The notes under the pieces: generated by a model
Told to the model about the DNA's origin: nothing
Database searches by the model: none
Seen by the model: only the letters and a program-made list of their open reading frames with translations
Part shown: positions 55,390 to 64,000 of the stretch, piece after piece
Layout: each line of letters starts with the position of its first letter
Numbering within the stretch: the first letter of the stretch is position 1
Source: an uncultured Rhodospirillaceae bacterium
Lineage (GTDB): Bacteria > Pseudomonadota > Alphaproteobacteria > Reyranellales > Reyranellaceae
Assembly (NCBI GenBank): GCA_945952105.1
Contig: CAMFGZ010000010.1
Location: 62,001-126,000, forward strand
Direction: 5' to 3'
DNA: 64,000 nucleotides
Position numbers and translations under genes: made by a program

Positions 55390-57498
55390 ATGCAATCGTC
55401 ACAGTGGCCCGACCGTCTCCTGCCGGGCGCTTCATATCCCCTGGGTGCGACCTGGGACGGTCTCGGTACCAACTTCGCGGTCTTCTCGGCACATGCGACG
55501 CGGATGGAACTCTGCATCTTCGATCCGTCGGGCCGGCGGGAAATCGCGAGGTTCGATTTGCCCGAGTGCACCGACGAGGTCTGGCACGGCTATCTTCCGA
55601 ACGCGCGCGCGGGCCTTGCCTACGGCTACCGGGCGCACGGACCGTACGAGCCGCAGGCCGGCCACCGCTTCAATCATCACAAGCTGCTGCTCGACCCCTA
55701 TGCGCGACGGTTGACCGGCGAGATGCGTAATGCCGACGCGCTTTACGGGTACCGGGTCAATTCGGCGCGCGCCGATCTTTCGTTCGACCGCCGCGACAGT
55801 GCGCCGGGCGTCATGAAGGCGGTTGTCGCCGACGACAGCTTCAACTGGGCCGACGACCGGCCTCCGGCGGTGCCCTGGTCTGACACGGTAATCTACGAGG
55901 CGCATGTCCGGGGCCTCAGCATGATGCGGCAGGATTTGCGCCCCAACGAGCGGGGGACCTTCGCCGCTCTCGGCGATCCGATGTTCATCGACCATCTTCG
56001 CCGGCTCGGTGTCACGACGCTCGAGCTGCTGCCGATTCATGCGTTCGTGCAGGACCGCTATCTGCTGGAAAAGGGGCTGCGCAACTACTGGGGCTACAAC
56101 AGCATCGGCTTCTTCGCGCCGGAGCCGCGCTATCTCTCCGATGGCACGCTCGATGAGCTGCGCATAGCCGTTCGCCGTCTGCATGCGGCCGGCCTCGAGC
56201 TGATTCTCGACGTGGTCTACAATCACACGGCCGAGGGCAGCGAGCTGGGGCCTACGCTTTCCTTTCGCGGCCTCGACAATGCCAGCTACTACAGACTCCT
56301 TCCCGACAATCCGCGCTACTGCATCAACGACACGGGAACCGGCAATACGCTCAACCTGTCGACGCCCCGCGTGCTGCAGATGGTCATGGACTCTCTGCGC
56401 TACTGGGTGACGGCCTTCCATGTCGACGGCTTCCGCTTCGATCTCGGCGTTACGCTCGGCCGGGAAGTGCATGGGTTCGATCCGGGCTCGGGCTTCTTCG
56501 ACGCGATCCGCCAGGATCCCGTGCTGCAGAAGGTGAAGCTCATCTCGGAGCCGTGGGACATAGGTCCAGGTGGGTATCAGGTCGGCAATCATCCGCCGGG
56601 CTTCGCCGAATGGAACGACCGCTTTCGCGACGGGGTGCGTCGCTATTGGCGGGGCGATCCCGGCCAGCGCGCCGACTTCGCCGCGCGCCTCGCCGCATCG
56701 AGCGACCTGTTCGACCGGCGCCATCGGCGTCCCTGGGCGTCGGTGAATTTCATAGCGTCCCACGATGGCTTCACCCTGCTCGACACGATGAGTTACGCTG
56801 AGCGGCACAACGAGGCCAACGGCGAGGACAACAAGGACGGTCACGGCGACAACTACTCCGCCAACTGGGGTGTTGAGGGGCCGAGCGAGGACACCGCCAT
56901 CCTGGAAACCCGGCGTCGCCTGCAGCACGCCATGCTTGCGACTCTGTTCCTGGCGCAGGGAACCCCGATGCTGCTGGCGGGCGACGAATTCGGCCGCACA
57001 CAGCATGGAAACAACAACGCCTATTGTCAGGACAACGAGACTTCGTGGATCGACTGGGGCCAGCTCGATACGCCCGACGGGAAAGCGCTCTCGGCTTTCG
57101 TCGCACGCGTCGTCGCTTTGCGGCACCGCCACGCCGTGCTCCGCTCGCCGTACTTCCTGCACGGACGCGAGTTTCCGGCCGAGGGTGTCCCTGACATTTC
57201 CTGGTTCGATGCGTCGGGGCAGATGGTCTCGGAGGAGTCCTGGAACAACGGCGAGGATCGCTGCCTTGCCTTGAGGAGGGCAGGCCCCAATGGCGACGGG
57301 TCGGTGACCGTGCTGACGACCTTTTTCAATTCCGGGTCTGCGGATTGTCGTTTCCGTTTGCCGGAGCCGCGTTGGCCGACGCGCGTGGTGCTCGACAGCG
57401 CGGCGCCGGAAGCTCCCGAGCGTGACCTCCATGAAGACGAAATCGTGGTCGCACCCCGCAGCGTGGTGCTGACCTTGGCCACGAGGGCGAAGACATGA
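55390..57498 (+). CDS. glgX: Glycogen debranching enzyme GlgX / isoamylase-type (copy 2)
   Basis: 702 residues. It starts near YPLGATWDGLGTNFAVFSAH. Catalytic motifs are FHVDGFRFDLGVTLGRE, KLISEPWDIGPGGYQVG and NFIASHDGFTLLDTMSY, plus NEANGEDNKDGHGDNYSANW. The same architecture occurs in copy 1 at 2695-4911, but this copy is shorter at the C-terminus and diverged along its length, so it is not a recent duplicate. In TreYZ clusters this enzyme (TreX) supplies linear malto-oligosaccharides to TreY. It overlaps treZ by 4 bp. Confidence 0.95.
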   Translation: MQSSQWPDRLLPGASYPLGATWDGLGTNFAVFSAHATRMELCIFDPSGRREIARFDLPECTDEVWHGYLPNARAGLAYGYRAHGPYEPQAGHRFNHHKLLLDPYARRLTGEMRNADALYGYRVNSARADLSFDRRDSAPGVMKAVVADDSFNWADDRPPAVPWSDTVIYEAHVRGLSMMRQDLRPNERGTFAALGDPMFIDHLRRLGVTTLELLPIHAFVQDRYLLEKGLRNYWGYNSIGFFAPEPRYLSDGTLDELRIAVRRLHAAGLELILDVVYNHTAEGSELGPTLSFRGLDNASYYRLLPDNPRYCINDTGTGNTLNLSTPRVLQMVMDSLRYWVTAFHVDGFRFDLGVTLGREVHGFDPGSGFFDAIRQDPVLQKVKLISEPWDIGPGGYQVGNHPPGFAEWNDRFRDGVRRYWRGDPGQRADFAARLAASSDLFDRRHRRPWASVNFIASHDGFTLLDTMSYAERHNEANGEDNKDGHGDNYSANWGVEGPSEDTAILETRRRLQHAMLATLFLAQGTPMLLAGDEFGRTQHGNNNAYCQDNETSWIDWGQLDTPDGKALSAFVARVVALRHRHAVLRSPYFLHGREFPAEGVPDISWFDASGQMVSEESWNNGEDRCLALRRAGPNGDGSVTVLTTFFNSGSADCRFRLPEPRWPTRVVLDSAAPEAPERDLHEDEIVVAPRSVVLTLATRAKT

Positions 57499-59264
57499 CG
57501 AACCGATACTCTTGCGATTTGCCGTTTGGGGCGACGCCACTTTCCTCGGGCGGCACACGCTTCCGGTTCTGGGCGCCAGCGCAGAAGCAGGTGAGCGTCG
57601 AGGTCGAGGGCTTGCCGCCTGCAAAGATGAAGGCGAACGATGGCGGGTGGTTCGAGGCGGAAGTGGCGTGCTCCGCCGGGGCACGTTACCGGTACCGTCT
57701 CGACAATGGGCTGGCTGTGCCGGATCCGGCCTCCCGCGCGCAGATCGAAGACGTGCATGGACCCAGCCTCGTCGTCGATCCGCGTTCTTATGGCTGGCGG
57801 CACAGTGGATGGCGCGGTCGACCCTGGCACGAGACGGTGCTCTACGAGCTGCACGCCGGCGCCTTCGGCGGTTTCGCTGGCGTACAGGCGGCCTTGCCGA
57901 CCCTGGCCGAACTGGGCGTTACGGCGATCGAGCTCATGCCCATCAACGATTTCCCGGGGCGGCGGAACTGGGGCTATGACGGGGTGCTTCCCTTCGCGCC
58001 CAACCGCAGCTACGGCACGCCCGACGAACTGAAGGCGCTCGTCGATTCGGCGCACGGCATCGGACTAATGATGTTCCTCGATGTCGTCTACAACCACTTC
58101 GGGCCCGACGGAAACTATCTCGCGGCATACGCACCGCAATTCTTCCGTCAGGATATCTCGACGCCGTGGGGAGCGGCGATCGATTTTCGCCGCCCCGAAG
58201 TGCGCAGCTATTTCACCGAGAACGCCCTCTATTGGTTGAACGAATACCGGTTCGACGGCCTGCGCTTCGACGCCGTGCATGCCATCTCCGAAGCCGACTG
58301 GCTGGACGAGATGGCGGCCGAAGTGCGTCGCTCTGTCGAGCCGGGACGCCATGTTCATCTCGTTCTGGAGCATGATGGCAACGTGGCCGACCACTTGCGG
58401 CGTGATTTCGACGCCCAGTGGAACGACGACGCCCATCATGTCCTGCACGCGCTTCTGACCGGGGAGAAGGACGGCTACTACGCCGACTATGCCGACCGTC
58501 CCGCTCAACATCTGGCGCGCGCACTGTCCGAGGGATTCGTCTATCAGGGCGATCCTTCCCCCTATCGGAAGGGCGAGACACGTGGAACGCCGAGTAGGGA
58601 TCTTCCGCCCACGGCCTTCGTGCTTTTTCTCCAGAATCACGACCAGATTGGAAACCGTCCGTTCGGGGATCGTCTTGCCAATCACGTCGACGCAAGGCTG
58701 CTCGAGGCCGCGATTGCGCTGCAGCTTCTTTGCCCGAACGTGCCGATGATCTTCATGGGCGAGGAGGATGCGGCCACTTCGCCTTTTCTATACTTCACCG
58801 ATCACACGGGCGATCTGGCCAACGCCGTTCGCGAAGGGCGCCGCCGTGAATTTGCCGGCTTCAAGGGCTTTGCGCCGGGCGAGGGAACGTCGAGCATCCC
58901 CGATCCGAACGAACCCGAGACGTTCGAACTAAGTCGCATCTCGGCAGACAGCGCGAAGGGCCCGGCGCGGAACCGGCTCTATCGCGAGCTTCTCGGCATT
59001 CGGCTCCAGGCACTGATGCCGCGCCTTAACGGCGCGATGTCTCTTGGAGCAACGGCCGTCGAGCCCTCATCGGTCGTGGCGCGGTGGCGGCTGGGCGACG
59101 GAGCGATCTTGGTGATTGCCGCCAATCTCGGTCTCGAGGCGGTGAAGATCGACGATCTCAGCGGCGACCTGCTGTACGAGTCCTGCCCGGGAGCTGCGAA
59201 AGCCGCACGGCACGGCCAGCTGGCTGGCGCGACGACTGTGGCACTCCTGGCGAGGGCGACATGA
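57495..59264 (+). CDS. treZ: Malto-oligosyltrehalose trehalohydrolase
   Basis: 589 residues. It has an N-terminal CBM48-like domain (FRFWAPAQKQVSVEVEG). The GH13 core has GAFGGFAGVQAALPTLAELG, RRNWGYDGVLPFAPNRSYGT, the nucleophile in DGLRFDAVHAISEADWL, the acid/base in HLVLEHDGNVADHL and FLQNHDQIGNRPFGDRL, then MIFMGEEDAATSPFLYFTDH. It releases trehalose from the terminal unit made by TreY. It overlaps glgX and malQ by 4 bp each. Confidence 0.96.
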   Translation: MTNRYSCDLPFGATPLSSGGTRFRFWAPAQKQVSVEVEGLPPAKMKANDGGWFEAEVACSAGARYRYRLDNGLAVPDPASRAQIEDVHGPSLVVDPRSYGWRHSGWRGRPWHETVLYELHAGAFGGFAGVQAALPTLAELGVTAIELMPINDFPGRRNWGYDGVLPFAPNRSYGTPDELKALVDSAHGIGLMMFLDVVYNHFGPDGNYLAAYAPQFFRQDISTPWGAAIDFRRPEVRSYFTENALYWLNEYRFDGLRFDAVHAISEADWLDEMAAEVRRSVEPGRHVHLVLEHDGNVADHLRRDFDAQWNDDAHHVLHALLTGEKDGYYADYADRPAQHLARALSEGFVYQGDPSPYRKGETRGTPSRDLPPTAFVLFLQNHDQIGNRPFGDRLANHVDARLLEAAIALQLLCPNVPMIFMGEEDAATSPFLYFTDHTGDLANAVREGRRREFAGFKGFAPGEGTSSIPDPNEPETFELSRISADSAKGPARNRLYRELLGIRLQALMPRLNGAMSLGATAVEPSSVVARWRLGDGAILVIAANLGLEAVKIDDLSGDLLYESCPGAAKAARHGQLAGATTVALLARAT

Positions 59265-61315
59265 GCGACGAGAGCATCCGCCAGCTCGCCCGTATGGCCG
59301 GTCTCGCCGAAACCTGGACCGATGCCCTGGGCGTATCCCAACAGGTGTCGACCGATGTTCTTCGGCGCATTCTCAGTTCGCTCGGTTTCAGCGCCGAGAC
59401 GTCGGCCGACATCAGGGAAAGCCTGCACAGGCTGGGGCCACCCGACACTTTGCCGCCGCTTGTCACCATGCAGTCGGGCAGCCGTCTCGTCTTGCCGCGT
59501 GGCAGAGGGGGAGCGGCTCGAGGGCAACTCGTCCATGAGGACGGCAGCGTTGCGTCTCTGCGCTTTTCGATGCGCGGCGACCGGCTGGTCGGGCCTGCGC
59601 TCGAGCGAACGGGCTATCACCGGCTGGAATTCGGCGATCGCCATCTCACCGTAGCCGTCGCCCCGCCTCGTTGCGTGACGGTCCAGGATCGGGCGGAGGG
59701 GAAGCGGCTCTGGGGTGTCGCAGCGCAGATCTACAGTCTGCGGCGCGCTGGCGACGGGGGCATAGGCGATGCGACGGCTGTTCGCGAGCTCGCCGAAGGT
59801 GCGGCGCGCCACGGTGCGGATGCCATAGCACTCAGCCCCGCGCACAGCCTCTTTGCGGCCGACCCTGGACGCTACGGACCCTACTCTCCTTCGAGCCGTC
59901 TGTTCCTCAATCCGCTGTTCGCCGACCCCGAGATCGTGTTTGGGCACGAACGCGTGGCCCGTTACCGCCGCGACAGCAAGGTTCTGGAGAACGCGGCCCT
60001 TGTCGAATGGCAGCCGGCGGCCGAGGCGAAACTTGGCCTGCTGCGGCGCCTGTTCGAGGATTTCGAGTTGCGGGACATCGCGGGTGGGACCGGGCTCGCA
60101 AGAGATTTCAGCGGCTTCGTGGAGCAGGGTGGCGACTTGCTACAGGGTCACGCGCTGTTCGAGGCGCTGCATGGCAAATGGCTGGGAGGGCAGCCGGCGC
60201 GCGGCTACTGGCGCGACTGGCCGGCGGCATTTCAGCGTGGGCTTGCAATGCCTCGCGATCCGGAGATGGCTGCGTTCCTTGAGGCGGAGGGCGGCTCGGT
60301 GCGTTTCCACCAGTTCCTTCAATGGCTGGCGTCGCGCTCGTTCGCGGCGGCGCAGGCGGCAGCGGTCGGCGCAGGCATGAAGGTTGGCCTCATCAGCGAT
60401 CTCGCCATCGGCATGGACCGCGCCGGCAGCCATGCCTGGTCTCGCCAGAGCGACCTGCTGCTCGGGCTGAACATTGGCGCGCCGCCCGACGAGTTCAATC
60501 GTGCGGGCCAGGATTGGGGCCTGTCCGGCTTCTCGCCGCAGGCGCTGGTGGCAACCGGCTTCGAGCCCTTCCTGTCCACGGTAAGGGCGGCAATGCGGTA
60601 TGCCGGTGGCGTCCGCATCGATCACATCATGGGCCTGCAGCGCCTTTGGCTAGTGCCGGAGGGGGCTTCGTCGGCGGACGGCGCCTATCTCGATTATCCG
60701 CTCGATGACCTGCTGCGCCTGTTGGCTCTCGAATCCCATCGTCATGGCGCGGTGGTGATCGGCGAGGACCTGGGCACGGTGCCGCGTGGATTCCGCCGCC
60801 GGCTGACGCAGGCAGGCATCGCCGGGATGGACGTGATGTGGTTCGAGCGCAATCCGGGTGGCTTCCGCACGCCATCGCGCTGGCGGCGCGACGCCGTCTC
60901 CATGACGACGACGCATGACCTGCCGACCGTCGCAGGCTGGTGGCGCGGTAGCGACATCGAGACGAGAGGCACGCTCGGCCTGTCGAGCCCTGCAGAGCCG
61001 GAGGAGCGCCAGCGGGACAGGCGGCGTCTGTGGCGGGCCTTCACCGCAGCGGGAGCGGCTGACGGTCCCGCGCCTCCGCTCGACGACACCGCGCCGGTTG
61101 TCGATGCGGCGCTGGGCTTTGTCGCAGGTTCGCCGGCGCCGCTCATGCTGGCGCCGCTGGAGGATTTGCTGGGACTGACGGAACAGCCGAACTTGCCCGG
61201 TACGATCGATCAACATCCCAATTGGCGGCGCCGCCTGGAGCCATCCGCCGCGACACTGTTCGATGTCCCGGCGGTCGCCCGTCGCGCGGCTTCAATCGTC
61301 GATCGTCGGCAATGA
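59261..61315 (+). CDS. malQ: 4-alpha-glucanotransferase (amylomaltase)
   Basis: 684 residues from the ATG at 59261. The GH77 core has WGVAAQIYSLRRAGDGGIGD, the nucleophile in GGVRIDHIMGLQRLWLVPEG, ASSADGAYLDYPLDDLLRLL, the acid/base in VVIGEDLGTVPRGFR and MTTTHDLPTVAGWWRG. An N-terminal extension of about 135 residues (ESIRQLARMAGLAETWTDAL) is as in the long bacterial MalQ. It redistributes alpha-1,4-glucan segments, matching chain lengths for TreY and GlgB. It overlaps treZ and treY by 4 bp each. Confidence 0.95.
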   Translation: MSDESIRQLARMAGLAETWTDALGVSQQVSTDVLRRILSSLGFSAETSADIRESLHRLGPPDTLPPLVTMQSGSRLVLPRGRGGAARGQLVHEDGSVASLRFSMRGDRLVGPALERTGYHRLEFGDRHLTVAVAPPRCVTVQDRAEGKRLWGVAAQIYSLRRAGDGGIGDATAVRELAEGAARHGADAIALSPAHSLFAADPGRYGPYSPSSRLFLNPLFADPEIVFGHERVARYRRDSKVLENAALVEWQPAAEAKLGLLRRLFEDFELRDIAGGTGLARDFSGFVEQGGDLLQGHALFEALHGKWLGGQPARGYWRDWPAAFQRGLAMPRDPEMAAFLEAEGGSVRFHQFLQWLASRSFAAAQAAAVGAGMKVGLISDLAIGMDRAGSHAWSRQSDLLLGLNIGAPPDEFNRAGQDWGLSGFSPQALVATGFEPFLSTVRAAMRYAGGVRIDHIMGLQRLWLVPEGASSADGAYLDYPLDDLLRLLALESHRHGAVVIGEDLGTVPRGFRRRLTQAGIAGMDVMWFERNPGGFRTPSRWRRDAVSMTTTHDLPTVAGWWRGSDIETRGTLGLSSPAEPEERQRDRRRLWRAFTAAGAADGPAPPLDDTAPVVDAALGFVAGSPAPLMLAPLEDLLGLTEQPNLPGTIDQHPNWRRRLEPSAATLFDVPAVARRAASIVDRRQ

Positions 61316-63804
61316 TCCCGCGCGCCACGCTACGACTGCAGTTCCATCGCGGTTTCACCTTCGCCGATGCGCAACGTCACGCCGGGTGGATCGCCGCGTT
61401 GGGCGTCAGCCACGTCTACGCCTCGCCCATAGCCGTCGCGAGGTCGGGCTCGATGCATGGCTACGATGTAATCGACCCGACGCGGGTCAATCCGGAACTG
61501 GGGGGCGAGGAGGGACTGCTGTCGCTGGCGGCGAGCCTTCGGGCCGCTGGTGTCGGCTTGATCCTCGATATAGTTCCGAACCATATGGCGGCCGATCCCC
61601 GCAACGCATGGTGGCGTGACGTACTGCGGCAGGGTCGTGCGAGCCGGCATGCCAACTGGTTCGATGTCGACTGGGGATCGACGGAGGAGGGGCCGGCCAG
61701 GATATTGCTTCCCGTCCTGGGTCGTTCGCTTCCCGAAGTCATCGCGGCGGGCGAGCTTTCGATTGCGACGGACGACAAAGGCCGCTCAGAGCTGCGTTAC
61801 TTCGACAATGCCTTTCCGCTCAGCAACGGCAGCGCGGAAGGGCGGGGCAGCATGGCCAACCTGCTGGCACGGCAGCATTATCGCCTCGCCTCATGGCGCG
61901 TGGCGGGCGACTGCATCAACTGGCGCCGCTTCTTCGACATCAACGAGCTGGTCTGCCTGCGCATGGAACAGCCGGAGACTTTTGAGGCGGTACACGCCCT
62001 GCCGTTTCGCCTCTATGCGGAGGGCGTGATCGACGGACTGCGCATCGACCATGTTGATGGACTGACCGATCCGGCGGGCTATTGCCGTGATCTCCGCGCG
62101 AGGCTCGATAGCCTGGCAAAAGACCATGGGCGGTCGCGGGCTTGGTTGGTCGTCGAGAAGATCCTGCTGAAGGGCGAGACGCTCCCGAAGGACTGGGGGT
62201 GCGACGGCACGACCGGTTACGATTTCATGGACGAGGTGAATGCGCTGCAGCACGATCCGGGCGGCGAGCCGCTGCTGGCGAAGACGTGGGCGCAGCTCAG
62301 CGGTCGGCCTGCAACGTTTGCGCCGGAGGAATTGGCGGCGCGGCGCGAGATCGTGGCGCGGAGCTTCTCGGCACAACTCGAGGCCTGCGTCGAGGATTGG
62401 CACCGGATCGTCGGAGACCTCGTGCCACGTCCGACGCTGCGAAGGCTGCTGGCCGGGTTCTTGGCGCATGTGCCGGTCTACCGGACCTATGGCGCAGGCC
62501 ATGCGCTTTCCGACCATGATGCGGCGATCCTCCGGGAGGTCGCCGGGCAGGTTTCGGAGAGCTGCCTCGCCACGGATCTCTGGGCGATCGAGCCGTTGCT
62601 CGCCGCGATGCTGGCACCGGAGGGATCATGGCCGCGTGCCATGGCGCGCTTTCAGCAGTTGAGCGCGCCTGTGGCCGCCAAATCTGTCGAGGATACCGGC
62701 TTCTATCGCTACGGCCGTCTCCTGTCGCGCAACGATGTCGGCTTCGACGTGGAGACCTTCTCGCTCGACGTCGGCGCCTTCCATGCCCGCATGCAGCGAC
62801 GCCTCGCCGACTATCCCCACACGATGCTCGCCACCGCGACGCACGATCACAAACGCGGCGAGGATCTTCGCGCGCGGCTCGCGGTGTTGAGCGAATGCGC
62901 GGTCGATTGGACGAGCCTTTTGTCCCGTCGGGTCGTTACCTCGTCGCTCCTGCCGACGCCGGGCGACGTGGTCATGCTGCTGCAGATGGTGGTCGGTGCC
63001 TGGCCTCTCGATCTCGAACGCGATGACAAGGCCAGCCGGAGGGCATTTGCTGAACGGCTCTGCGGTTGGCAGCAGAAGGCGTTGCGCGAAGCCAAACTCC
63101 AGAGCGATTGGGCCTCGGTCGACGAGGCCTACGAGGAGGCCGCGCGTTCCTTCACCATGGGGCTCGTTGCCGGGTCCGAGATGCCCGAACTCCTCGACGA
63201 TCTGCTGGCCATCATGCGACGTATCGCGCCCGCCGGTGCCGTGAACGGGTTGGCGCAGTGCCTGCTCAAGCTGACGGCGCCTGGCGTGCCCGATCTGTAT
63301 CAAGGCACTGATCTCTGGGATTTCAGTCTCGTCGATCCCGACAACCGCCGGCCGGTCGACTTTGCTGCGCGTGCGAATATGGACGACACATCGCTGCCCG
63401 ATTTGGCCCGCCATTGGCGCGACGGTCGCGTCAAGCAGCAGCTGATCCGGCACACACTCGCTCTACGAAAGCGCGCGCCGCATCTTTTTACGGAGGGCAC
63501 CTATCGGCCGGTCGAGGTCGAGGGCCCGGCGCGCGGGTCGGTGGTCTCCTTCATGCGACAAGCCGGTGAGGACTGGATGCTCGTCGTCGTCCCGAGGCTC
63601 GTGGAGACACTCATGTCGAAGGACGGTGGCCTCTCGTTCCGCGCCGATGCCTGGTCAGGCACCGTGCTGAAGATGGGCGGCGATTTTGCGGCGCACGATG
63701 TTCTTCGCGGTCGCAGCACCAAGCTTCCGGCCAACCGGGTCGCGGTGGGGCAGCTGCTGGAAGGAGTGCCAATGACACTCATGACATCCGTTCCGCCGCT
63801 CTAG
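61312..63804 (+). CDS. treY: Malto-oligosyltrehalose synthase
   Basis: 830 residues from the ATG at 61312 (MIPRATLRLQFHRGFTFADA). TreY motifs are YASPIAVARSGSMHGYDVID, GLILDIVPNHMAADPRNAWW, FFDINELVCLRMEQPETFEA, the nucleophile in DGLRIDHVDGLTDPAGYCRD, the acid/base in WLVVEKILLKGETLP, then KSVEDTGFYRYGRLLSRNDV and TATHDHKRGEDLRARL. It converts the reducing-end alpha-1,4 bond of malto-oligosaccharides into the alpha,alpha-1,1 bond of trehalose. It is the last gene of the operon. Confidence 0.96.
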   Translation: MIPRATLRLQFHRGFTFADAQRHAGWIAALGVSHVYASPIAVARSGSMHGYDVIDPTRVNPELGGEEGLLSLAASLRAAGVGLILDIVPNHMAADPRNAWWRDVLRQGRASRHANWFDVDWGSTEEGPARILLPVLGRSLPEVIAAGELSIATDDKGRSELRYFDNAFPLSNGSAEGRGSMANLLARQHYRLASWRVAGDCINWRRFFDINELVCLRMEQPETFEAVHALPFRLYAEGVIDGLRIDHVDGLTDPAGYCRDLRARLDSLAKDHGRSRAWLVVEKILLKGETLPKDWGCDGTTGYDFMDEVNALQHDPGGEPLLAKTWAQLSGRPATFAPEELAARREIVARSFSAQLEACVEDWHRIVGDLVPRPTLRRLLAGFLAHVPVYRTYGAGHALSDHDAAILREVAGQVSESCLATDLWAIEPLLAAMLAPEGSWPRAMARFQQLSAPVAAKSVEDTGFYRYGRLLSRNDVGFDVETFSLDVGAFHARMQRRLADYPHTMLATATHDHKRGEDLRARLAVLSECAVDWTSLLSRRVVTSSLLPTPGDVVMLLQMVVGAWPLDLERDDKASRRAFAERLCGWQQKALREAKLQSDWASVDEAYEEAARSFTMGLVAGSEMPELLDDLLAIMRRIAPAGAVNGLAQCLLKLTAPGVPDLYQGTDLWDFSLVDPDNRRPVDFAARANMDDTSLPDLARHWRDGRVKQQLIRHTLALRKRAPHLFTEGTYRPVEVEGPARGSVVSFMRQAGEDWMLVVVPRLVETLMSKDGGLSFRADAWSGTVLKMGGDFAAHDVLRGRSTKLPANRVAVGQLLEGVPMTLMTSVPPL

Positions 63805-63823
63805 TCGTCTGTTGATAACGAAG

Positions 63824-63842
63824 CTGGCGAGTACTCTGCCAG
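63824..63842 (+). repeat. Imperfect inverted repeat after treY
   Basis: CTGGC-GAGTACTC-T-GCCAG, 20 bp after the treY stop, has 5-bp arms around a palindromic GAGTACTC core with one unpaired T. No T-tract follows. It could end the operon or be an operator. The rest of the window, to 64000, shows nothing I can support. Confidence 0.3.
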
Positions 63843-64000
63843 GCGTGTAATGGCGATGATACTCGCGGCGGCGTGGAACGCAGACACGCAGCTCGACGCA
63901 CGGGAGCCGGGGAGGGTCCACCTTGAGCGGGGGCACGCCCACAAGCGGATATCCGATGGCAGCGACCATGACCTCACGGTGCGTAGGTAGCCAAACATGG

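Noticed and set aside
55432..57684. 750-codon antisense ORF opposite glgX copy 2
   Set aside because: Same shadow pattern; the plus strand has all isoamylase catalytic motifs.
63843..64000. Short ORFs at the right edge (for example the minus-strand reading of 65 codons)
   Set aside because: No recognisable motif; possibly an edge of another gene or element but unsupported within the window.

Overview
The window is a GC-rich chromosomal segment, by eye about two-thirds G+C. It probably comes from an alphaproteobacterium of the Rhodospirillales/Hyphomicrobiales type. The evidence is the housekeeping block dcd-murA-DUF2948-hisG-hisD-UPF0262-phosphatase ... infA-maf-RNase E/G-yacG-tRNA-Phe, together with a short-form HisG, a UPF0262 gene and pervasive GTG/TTG starts. 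A Reyranella-like genus is a guess only. Almost all long antisense ORFs are codon-bias shadows.

Layout. 1-5.8 kb: minus-strand tex (cut by the window edge), a small SET-domain protein and a first glgX, facing an alpha/beta hydrolase. 6.1-20.3 kb: a two-armed divergent cluster around a LysR regulator. The minus arm encodes two DUF4392 (D-glutamate-cyclase-like) paralogs, a complete peptide/opine-type ABC importer and an NtaA/SnaA-like flavin monooxygenase. The plus arm encodes LysR, four tandem DUF1028 paralogs in an A-B-A-B pattern and a second, very similar flavin monooxygenase. I think this is the best candidate for an undescribed system: uptake plus oxidative and hydrolytic breakdown of an unknown amide- or amine-type compound.

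20.6-22.2 kb: a scar of a mobile element. A ferredoxin-NADP reductase gene lacks its 5' end, is joined to a frameshifted tyrosine integrase, and the integrase ends beside a CAU-anticodon tRNA. 22.2-25.5 kb: an OmpR-type regulator divergent from a hybrid histidine kinase and an Hpt protein. 25.5-29.1 kb: a double-hotdog thioesterase, an enoyl-CoA hydratase and an AtuA-family protein. 29.3-35.9 kb: a TetR/CerR-like regulator followed by an outer-membrane/adaptor/RND tripartite efflux operon. 35.9-45.7 kb: the housekeeping block, interrupted by three small minus-strand secreted proteins, two of them paralogs.

46.0-63.8 kb: a small secreted repeat protein, then a tightly coupled seven-gene glucan/trehalose operon: glgE (with a long extra N-terminal module), a treS-maltokinase fusion, glgB, a second glgX, treZ, malQ and treY. 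Together these could turn trehalose into maltose-1-phosphate and alpha-glucan, branch and debranch the glucan, and turn malto-oligosaccharides back into trehalose. Neither glgC/glgA nor otsA/otsB is present in the window.
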